Assembly: GCA_945863205.1 (NCBI GenBank)
Contig: CAMAZK010000019.1
Location: 1-35,264, forward strand
Reading direction: 5' to 3'
DNA length: 35,264 nucleotides
DNA from: Akkermansia muciniphila
Lineage (GTDB): Bacteria > Verrucomicrobiota > Verrucomicrobiia > Verrucomicrobiales > Verrucomicrobiaceae
Part shown: piece after piece, positions 31,052 through 35,264 of the stretch
How positions within the stretch are numbered: the first letter of the stretch is position 1
Layout of the letters: each line of letters begins with the position of its first letter
Program-made: the position numbers and the translations under genes
The notes under the pieces: model-generated
The model's input: only the letters and a program-made list of their open reading frames with translations
Told to the model about the DNA's origin: nothing
Databases searched by the model: none

Positions 31052-31981
31052 TCAACTCAGCGCATCGCCTGCCTGAAGAGGATGCCCGCGGAGAAAGTCG
31101 GCGGCGGGCAGGCGCTTGCCGCCTTCGATTTGAACTTCGAGGAGGTTCAACAAACCGCTGCTGCAACTGACGACGATGCCTTGCTCATCCGCGCTGACGA
31201 TGGTGCCTGGGGCGGGGCAGGCGTCGGCGTTTGGAATCAACTGAGCGCGGTGAATTTTCATCTGCGCGTCGCCAAACATGCAGGAGGTGCCGGGCCAGGG
31301 CGTGAAGGCGCGGACGAGGCGGTCCAGCTCGATCGCTGGCCGCGTCCAGTCGATGCGGCCGTCCTGGCGGGTGAGTTTGCGGACGTGCGTGGCCTGCGCG
31401 TCGTCCTGTTTTTCGCGCGGCGGATGTCCGGCGACCAGAAGGTCGAGCGCTTCCTCGAGCGCGGCTGGGGCTTGAAGCGCGAGCTTGTCGTGCAGGCCGC
31501 CACCGGTGTCGTCAGTGGTGATGGGCAGGCGCTTCATCAGGAGGATGTCGCCGGTGTCGAGCCCCTCATCCATGAACATGATGGTCACGCCGGTTTCCGC
31601 ATCGCCATCGCGGATCGCGGCCTGGATGGGCGCGGCGCCGCGATGACGCGGCAGCAGTGAGGCGTGGATGTTCAGGCAGCCGAACTTCGGCACGTCGAGC
31701 ACGGCGCGTGACAAAATCTGGCCGTAGGCGACGACGACGGCGACGTCGGCATCGAAAGCCTTCAGTTCCTCCACGGCGTGGCGGATTTTCGGTGGTTGGA
31801 TGACCTGGATGCCCGCAGCGAGCGCCCGGACTTTGACCTGCGGAGGCGTAAGCACCTGCTTGCGGCCGACGGGTTTGTCCGGCTGCGTGACGACGCCGAC
31901 GATTTCGTGTTTGGGCGTGTTGAGCAGCCATTCCAGGGAAGGAAGGCCGATATCGCCAGTGCCGATGAAGAGGACGCGCAT
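31052..31981 (-). CDS. fmt: Methionyl-tRNA formyltransferase
   Basis: 309 residues, typical length. Formylates initiator Met-tRNA. Catalytic Asn104 and His106 (LNIHASLLPRHRG) and Asp142 (MDEGLDTGDI) are present, plus the N-terminal Rossmann start VLFIGTGDIG and the C-terminal OB-like domain (about 205-309). It lies nine bases after the adenylate kinase gene, in the minus-strand run from 34146. No def gene is adjacent. Confidence 0.96.
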   Translation of the reverse strand: MRVLFIGTGDIGLPSLEWLLNTPKHEIVGVVTQPDKPVGRKQVLTPPQVKVRALAAGIQVIQPPKIRHAVEELKAFDADVAVVVAYGQILSRAVLDVPKFGCLNIHASLLPRHRGAAPIQAAIRDGDAETGVTIMFMDEGLDTGDILLMKRLPITTDDTGGGLHDKLALQAPAALEEALDLLVAGHPPREKQDDAQATHVRKLTRQDGRIDWTRPAIELDRLVRAFTPWPGTSCMFGDAQMKIHRAQLIPNADACPAPGTIVSADEQGIVVSCSSGLLNLLEVQIEGGKRLPAADFLRGHPLQAGDALS

Positions 31982-31990
31982 CGCAGGCGG

Positions 31991-32626
31991 CTAGATCTTC
32001 ATCTTCTCCAGCTCTTTCCAGGCCTCGAGCGTCATGATGCCGCCGAGGATGTCGTAGAGCACCTTGGCCGGGGCCTGGCTGGCATCGATCTGGATGACGC
32101 GATCTTCGCCATAGTGCTCGAGGATGGGTTTCGTCTCCGCCTCGTAGGTGGCGAAACGGTTTTGGATGACGGCCTCGTTGGCGTCGTCGAAGCGGTTGTC
32201 CTTCAGGGCGCGTTTGCGCAGGCGGCGGGCCAGTTCGGTGCGGTCGGGGCAGGAAAGGTGGAAGACGCGCAGCACTTCGATGTCCTGCTCCATGTACTCG
32301 GCCTGCTCCACGTTGCGCGGGATGCCGTCCAGCACGAGGAAGTCGATCTCCGGCTTGAACATGTGGGAATCGACGCGCTGCTTGATGTTCTCGCGCCAGA
32401 GTTCCACGGTCACATCGTCCGGCACGAGTTCGCCGCGGCTGGAGTACTCGACAAATTTCTGCCCGAGCGCCGTCCGCGTGTCCAGGGACCGAAAAACGTC
32501 GCCGCAGGCCAGATGATGAAAGCGCGGGATGGCTCCCAGCACTTTGCCCTGCGTGCCTTTGCCGCTGCCTGGGGCGCCGAGGATGAGAAAGGTGCGGAAA
32601 CGTGCGGGTTTGGGGGCGTCGGACAT
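31991..32626 (-). CDS. adk: Adenylate kinase (short form)
   Basis: 211 residues. P-loop GAPGSGKGTQ (17-26), the AMP-binding ACGDVFRS and SRGELVPDD, FLVLDGIPRN (family consensus LDGFPR, here Ile), and the LID region RRLRKRALKDNRFDDANE followed by RFATYEAETKPILEHY. The short LID has no zinc-binding cysteines. The LID Arg/Asp pattern departs from the usual RxDD, so a related nucleoside monophosphate kinase with another preference is possible. Part of the run glycosyltransferase-adk-fmt with 9- and 24-base spacers. Confidence 0.88.
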   Translation of the reverse strand: MSDAPKPARFRTFLILGAPGSGKGTQGKVLGAIPRFHHLACGDVFRSLDTRTALGQKFVEYSSRGELVPDDVTVELWRENIKQRVDSHMFKPEIDFLVLDGIPRNVEQAEYMEQDIEVLRVFHLSCPDRTELARRLRKRALKDNRFDDANEAVIQNRFATYEAETKPILEHYGEDRVIQIDASQAPAKVLYDILGGIMTLEAWKELEKMKI

Positions 32627-32650
32627 GAGTTTATGGAGCAGGCTAGCACG

Positions 32651-33556
32651 TTACGATTTCGCAACAACTTGCGCGGAAGCGGATTTCACGCGCTCAAAGT
32701 CCAGCCGCGCGAGGTCGCCGCTTTCCTCCCGCAGGACACTCACCCAGGGCTGCGGCGGCGCCCAGACGGCGGGATCGGTGGGGCCGAAGAGCAGCAGCGA
32801 AGGCACGCCGCACCCTGCCGCGAGGTGGGAGATGCCGCTGTCATGGCCGAGAAAAGCGCGGCAGGTGGTGAGGCGTGCGGCCAGTTCGGTGAGCGGCAGC
32901 GCGTGCCAGTGCGCGGCGTGCGGACCGAAGCCGCAGGCTGTCACGCCCCGGGCCTCCTCGGCCTCCCCGGTGATGAAAACGATGTCCCGGCCGCCGAGTT
33001 CATCCGCCAGACGCAGCCAGTTCTCCACCGGCCAGTTTTTCTTTTCCGAGCCGCTGCCGGGGTGGATGGCCACGGGCCCCGTGCCATCGAACCGGCGCTC
33101 AAAATGCGTCCGCTGCAGATGCTCGTCGTCCAGATACATGGCGATCTTTTCCAGCCCCTTGGCGAGCTGCCGTGAAGCATGCACGCCGTCGCCCTGCACG
33201 CGAGGGAAGCACTCGATGAGCGTTTTGACGCCGACACGCTCCATGGTGGCGCGGAAGAGCCCGTCCGGATCGTAGAGGAAGCTGACCACGAGATTGAAGC
33301 TGCGCAAGTGCTCCGCCAGCGCCTCGTCGATGGGCGCGGTTTTGGCGAAGAGCGGTGCCATGGTCCGGTGGTCCAGGCTGCGCACGGAATCCGCCAGGCC
33401 TGCGCTGCGGGCGAGTTCCGCGATGGCCGGGTAGCCGATGACTTCGAGGTGGCAGCCGGCGATGGTTTCGCGCAGCAGGCGGATGGCCGGCAGCGTGAGG
33501 ATGAAATCGCCAATCGCACCGCCACGAATGACGAGGACGCGGGGCGGTGGCTTCAT
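32651..33556 (-). CDS. Glycosyltransferase family 9 (heptosyltransferase-like)
   Basis: 301 residues. N-terminal VLVIRGGAIGDFILTLPAI and the ADP-heptose-type site IHPGSGSEKKNWP followed by LGHDSGISHLAAGCGVPS and LLFGPTDPAVWAP are the GT9 hallmarks (GT-B fold). The family adds heptose or related sugars to lipopolysaccharide core on the cytoplasmic face. Specific sugar and acceptor cannot be told. It overlaps the stop of the membrane-protein gene upstream by one base (TGATG). Confidence 0.9.
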   Translation of the reverse strand: MKPPPRVLVIRGGAIGDFILTLPAIRLLRETIAGCHLEVIGYPAIAELARSAGLADSVRSLDHRTMAPLFAKTAPIDEALAEHLRSFNLVVSFLYDPDGLFRATMERVGVKTLIECFPRVQGDGVHASRQLAKGLEKIAMYLDDEHLQRTHFERRFDGTGPVAIHPGSGSEKKNWPVENWLRLADELGGRDIVFITGEAEEARGVTACGFGPHAAHWHALPLTELAARLTTCRAFLGHDSGISHLAAGCGVPSLLLFGPTDPAVWAPPQPWVSVLREESGDLARLDFERVKSASAQVVAKS

Positions 33557-34146
33557 CAGTAGAAGAGGATGGCCGCTGCGAGCAGGACGGCTCCGTAGGC
33601 GATGCCGGACCAGACTGCCAGATTCCAGCGCTGCGGCTTCGCGATCAGCCAGTCCACCCCGTCACGCATCAGGAAGGGCATGCCGATGAAGTACATCCCG
33701 GCAATGATCCAGACGTAGGCCAGGATCGGCAGCAGCAGCCGGCTGGTCTGCGGCTGGAGGAAAGCGGCCGTCAGCACCGGGCTGGCGACGAGCAGCATGA
33801 GCGCCCCGAGGGCACGCACGGCGAGGAATTCCTTCACATACATGAGCACCGCCACATAGCCGCCGATGGTGATCATGATGAAGAGCCTGCGCTTGTCGAA
33901 GAACTCGCCCATGTCCATGTTGGCCAGGGCGAAGACGCTCCACAGCATGTCGATCGTGAGAAGGATGGCGCCCCAGTGATAAGCGCGGGGGAAGGCCTTG
34001 AGGAAGGCCTGGGTTTTGGCGGAATTCTTCAAGGCCCAGACGTGGCTGACGATGAGCATGAGGGCCACGACGATGCCTGTCCCCTTCAGGGGAATGCCGC
34101 CGGTGGGGCTCTGGTGGTAAAGGTAGTCGTAGAGGTCTCCGAACAT
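33556..34146 (-). CDS. Polytopic membrane protein of unknown function
   Basis: 196 residues from the ATG at 34146, with about six membrane segments (roughly 24-42, 57-76, 90-107, 112-130, 136-158, 174-195). No enzymatic motif; DFFDKRRLFIM-like and MRDGVDWLIAKPQRWN loops are the only polar stretches. The frame runs 83 codons further upstream across the divergent NusG-family gene, but that part is composition-poor and the start at 34146 begins cleanly. First gene of the minus-strand block ahead of the glycosyltransferase; perhaps involved in the same envelope process. Confidence 0.75.
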   Translation of the reverse strand: MFGDLYDYLYHQSPTGGIPLKGTGIVVALMLIVSHVWALKNSAKTQAFLKAFPRAYHWGAILLTIDMLWSVFALANMDMGEFFDKRRLFIMITIGGYVAVLMYVKEFLAVRALGALMLLVASPVLTAAFLQPQTSRLLLPILAYVWIIAGMYFIGMPFLMRDGVDWLIAKPQRWNLAVWSGIAYGAVLLAAAILFY

Positions 34147-34276
34147 GCTGGGGGGCCTGGAAAAAACGGGCGCACTGGTGGCGCAGGCACCAGGAAAGCG
34201 CAAACGCGATGTTCCGCCCGCAGGATTGAGGTTGCGGGGCTGCAACGAGACGACACCATCCCACGCCCATCCACTG

Positions 34277-34822
34277 ATGAAAAAACAAGATCTGATCCCC
34301 GCCTGGTACGTCGTCCACACCCGTCCGAAGTGCGAGCACATCGCCGCAGGACTGATGGTGGGCCTGCCCGGTGTCGAGGTGTACTGCCCGCGCATCCGTT
34401 TTCAGAAGAGCACCCGCCGCGGGAAAGTCTGGTTCGTGGAGGCGCTGTTCCCGAGCTACTTCTTTGCACACTTCACCCCGGCGGAGTCCCTCCGCGCTGT
34501 GAAATACTCCCAGAGCGTGATCAAGGTGGTCGATTTCGGCGGGAATCTGACTTCCGTGCCGGACCGGGTCATCGCGGAACTGAAGGCCGAAATGGAGGAC
34601 GTGGACGTGAAGGAGGTGCACGTGGGCGTGAAGGTGGGGGACACCGTCGAGCTGACCGAGGGGCCCATGCGCGGGCTCAAGGGCATCGTGAACGCCATGC
34701 TCACCGGCGCGGACCGCGTCCGCGTGCTTCTGGAGTTCCTCGGCCGCGAAAATGCCGTGGAAGTGCCGATGTCAAAAATCCTCACCGAGCACAAACCGCG
34801 TGCAGTCATGGCTGCGCGGTGA
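34277..34822 (+). CDS. NusG/RfaH-family transcription elongation factor paralogue
   Basis: 181 residues from the ATG at 34277. The NGN domain is at 9-105 (AWYVVHTRPKCEHIAAG, VYCPRIRF, FPSYFFAHF), and a C-terminal KOW domain at about 116-168 (GDTVELTEGPMRGLKGIV). Not in the usual secE-nusG-rplK cluster, so it is probably a specialised paralogue such as RfaH/LoaP that assists transcription of a long operon. The neighbouring glycosyltransferase operon makes an envelope or polysaccharide target plausible (inference). The region between it and the divergent membrane gene (34147-34276) has two small hairpins but no clear ops-like element. Confidence 0.88.
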   Translation: MKKQDLIPAWYVVHTRPKCEHIAAGLMVGLPGVEVYCPRIRFQKSTRRGKVWFVEALFPSYFFAHFTPAESLRAVKYSQSVIKVVDFGGNLTSVPDRVIAELKAEMEDVDVKEVHVGVKVGDTVELTEGPMRGLKGIVNAMLTGADRVRVLLEFLGRENAVEVPMSKILTEHKPRAVMAAR

Positions 34823-34834
34823 TACGCAGAGCCA

Positions 34835-35264
34835 ATGCTCACGATCAGGAACGTCACGAAAACCTTCAATGCACGCACGCTCTTCAGCGGTGCGTCGATG
34901 ACCGTCAACTACGCCGAGCGCGTGGCGCTGGTCGGGCCGAACGGCGCCGGGAAGTCCACCCTCGTGTCGCTCATTCTCAAGCAGGACACGCCCGACTCGG
35001 GCGAAATCGTCCGCGATGAGTGGACCACCGTCGGCTTCCTCCCGCAGGAGAGCGAGCCCGCCGGCGACGAGAGCGTCATGGACATCGCCACCGGCAAGGC
35101 GGGAGAGATCGAGGCGCTGGAGAAGCAACTGGCCGCCTTCGAGACCGCCGGCGACGTCTCCAGCCCCGAGTATTTCGAGGCGCATGCGAAGCACGACGCC
35201 CTCCAGGATCCCCAGGCGGAGGCCAAGGCCAAGCGCATCCTCAAGGGCCTCGGTTACAAGGAGC
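34835..35264 (+). CDS. ABC-F family ATP-binding protein (partial, runs off the window)
   Basis: 143 codons are visible from the ATG at 34835. MLTIRNVTKTFNARTLFSG leads to Walker A GPNGAGKST (34-42), Q-loop VGFLPQES, and a long helical insert (EIEALEKQLAAFET) ending with RILKGLGY, the arm-type feature of ABC-F proteins such as Uup and EttA, which act on the ribosome rather than in transport. No membrane segments. It starts 12 bases after the NusG-family gene and may be co-transcribed. The second ATPase domain lies outside. Confidence 0.88.
   Translation, partial: MLTIRNVTKTFNARTLFSGASMTVNYAERVALVGPNGAGKSTLVSLILKQDTPDSGEIVRDEWTTVGFLPQESEPAGDESVMDIATGKAGEIEALEKQLAAFETAGDVSSPEYFEAHAKHDALQDPQAEAKAKRILKGLGYKE

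Noticed and set aside
31778-33175. 465-codon plus-strand frame across fmt, adk and the glycosyltransferase
   Set aside because: It is antisense to three well-supported genes and spans their junctions without respecting them.
33547-35019. 490-codon plus-strand frame over the right end
   Set aside because: It runs out of frame through the NusG-family and ABC-F genes and shows no protein-like motifs.
1-35264. CRISPR arrays, tRNA/rRNA genes, transposases, phage genes or attachment sites
   Set aside because: None seen on either strand. All substantial open regions are accounted for by the listed genes.

Overview
The window is about 35 kb of GC-rich bacterial chromosome from what looks like a Verrucomicrobium, probably a relative of Prosthecobacter/Verrucomicrobium (inference). 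The pointers are a ThuA-like protein beside a PVC-type sialidase, small lipoproteins and anchored coiled-coil proteins of unknown function, a sigma/anti-sigma/large-membrane-protein triad, and a near-complete absence of Shine-Dalgarno sequences ahead of otherwise clear genes. Most genes are chromosomal housekeeping. I see no phage, transposase, CRISPR array, tRNA or rRNA.

Layout. 1-1352 (minus): a sialidase-like region lacking its N-terminus follows, in the same frame, the stop codon of a secreted ThuA-like gene. 1471-3777 (minus): rpsB-tsf, then trpC upstream. 4100-6267 (plus): two paralogous membrane-anchored coiled-coil proteins and a small lipoprotein. 6295-8293 (minus): hisI and an AsmA-like protein, divergent from an ABCG-type transporter (8368-10194), with a palindrome between them. 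10442-15020 (plus): murG, an inner-membrane-anchored OmpA-domain protein, a polytopic GT-C-like protein and a HAD phosphatase. 15115-15710: rplU-rpmA with a clear intrinsic terminator.

15820-20059 (plus) is a sulfate assimilation cluster: a divergent cysH, a TauE/SafE-type permease, cysD and cysN, with a more AT-rich lipoprotein gene wedged between the two sulfate adenylyltransferase subunits. 20067-23586 (minus) holds an M19 dipeptidase and an OmpR-type response regulator/histidine kinase pair. The 306-base gap upstream of the kinase contains a strong terminator hairpin and four heptamers repeated every 11 bp, the layout expected for a PhoB/OmpR-type operator. 23893-25370 (minus) is pyrR-pyrB with a 4-base overlap.

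25470-27139 (plus): a lipoprotein and an M23 peptidase, overlapping by one base. 27140-34146 (minus) is a long co-directional block: membrane protein, glycosyltransferase 9, adenylate kinase, fmt, ECF-like sigma factor, small anti-sigma candidate, 490-residue membrane protein with a pseudopilin-like C-terminus, DUF2007/zinc-ribbon protein and a two-domain thioredoxin-fold protein. The right edge (plus) has a stand-alone NusG/RfaH-family protein and the start of an ABC-F ATPase that runs off the window.

Best candidates for undescribed biology are the paired 'DWGFV' coiled-coil proteins, the four-heptamer operator with its possible small RNA ahead of the two-component system, the sigma/anti-sigma/490-residue triad, and the ThuA-stop-sialidase junction. 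All functions are read from sequence motifs; no database search was run.
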